This document shows positions 14,079-14,318 of a stretch of 14,318 nt of DNA, one piece after another. The stretch's first letter is position 1, and every line of letters starts with the position of its first letter. Position numbers and translations under genes: made by a program. Source of the DNA: Dehalococcoidia bacterium (lineage in GTDB: Bacteria; Chloroflexota; Dehalococcoidia; UBA6926); contig JAAXGS010000018.1 in assembly GCA_012271225.1 (NCBI GenBank), positions 1 to 14,318 on the forward strand, written 5' to 3'. Below the pieces are notes generated by a model that saw only the letters and a program-made list of their open reading frames with translations, was not told the DNA's origin and searched no databases.

Positions 14079-14318
14079 CTATGTCTCGAACACCTCACGC
14101 ACGGGGCATGAGAATCCCGGGAGCATGTCCATGCCGTCGAGGGTATCGTTCTCATCCAGCGTGATGACCGGCTCGCCCGGGCGGAAGACCTCAATCATCC
14201 TGGTGTCCGGCCACAGCACCCACACAAGGCGGACTCCGAACGCCGTCCACATGATGGCCTTGTCGCTGACCGCCGAGGCGGAATCCGAGGGAGACACAAC
14301 CTCCACGACGAGATCGGG
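14079..14318 (-). CDS. Uma2-family (DUF820) PD-(D/E)XK nuclease-like protein, C-terminal part
   Basis: Seventy-nine codons and a TAG are visible; the N-terminal part lies beyond the right edge. The visible part begins PDLVVEVVSPSD and continues with DKAIMWTAFGVRLVWVLWP, which is the core of Uma2 proteins. The Asp of PDLVVEV, the Glu four residues later and Lys20 of the visible segment (SDK) match the PD-(D/E)XK-type triad. The end, DTLDGMDMLPGFSCPVREVF, is the family's usual close. These proteins are numerous in Cyanobacteria and Chloroflexota; despite the nuclease-like fold, their cellular role is largely unknown. It is convergent with the orphan lipoprotein. A start inside the window (GTG at 14306) would delete the fold's N-terminal half, so a start outside is more likely. 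Confidence 0.88.
   Translation of the reverse strand, partial: PDLVVEVVSPSDSASAVSDKAIMWTAFGVRLVWVLWPDTRMIEVFRPGEPVITLDENDTLDGMDMLPGFSCPVREVFET

Overview
The window looks like a GC-rich chromosome segment of an uncultured bacterium, most likely Chloroflexota (Dehalococcoidia/SAR202-like). This rests on the CaiB/BaiF CoA-transferase and acyl-CoA dehydrogenase content, lipoproteins with TPTATPTP-style linkers, and the gene repertoire. The taxonomic placement is inference. No tRNA, rRNA, CRISPR array or transposase was seen, and no gene-free stretch exceeds about 190 bp.

Layout. (1) 1-2168, minus strand, visibly lower in GC than the rest: a two-gene restriction-modification-like cassette. A DNA methyltransferase overlaps by 4 bp (ATGA) a phospholipase-D-type nuclease that runs off the left edge. 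The nuclease's C-terminal part resembles a tandem LAGLIDADG fold that has lost its acidic catalytic residues. (2) 2208-2300: a 30-codon remnant, probably the start of a CoA-transferase gene, abuts the cassette and suggests insertion into a host operon. (3) 2353-4758: a double-length, fused family III CoA-transferase. (4) 4861-7257: a two-gene unit of a cupredoxin-like lipoprotein with a Met/His-rich segment and a polytopic membrane protein with membrane histidines. (5) 7415-10615: a pantothenate operon reading P1-family (DmpA-like) peptidase, PanG-like ketopantoate reductase, PanD, PanB, with two successive 4-bp ATGA overlaps. (6) 10786 onward, plus strand: a cyclophilin lipoprotein, an acyl-CoA dehydrogenase and an orphan lipoprotein. 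(7) Right edge, minus strand: the C-terminal part of a Uma2-family nuclease-like protein.

How the genes work together. PanD makes beta-alanine. PanB makes ketopantoate, and the PanG-like protein would reduce it to pantoate. PanC is not in the window. The P1 peptidase belongs to a family that includes beta-aminopeptidases, so it may add beta-alanine from peptides. The CoA-transferase and acyl-CoA dehydrogenase fit catabolism of carboxylic acids as CoA thioesters, but no substrate can be read from the sequence. The most novel-looking element is the methyltransferase/PLD nuclease pair, with what may be a dead homing-endonuclease fold reused as a DNA-recognition domain.
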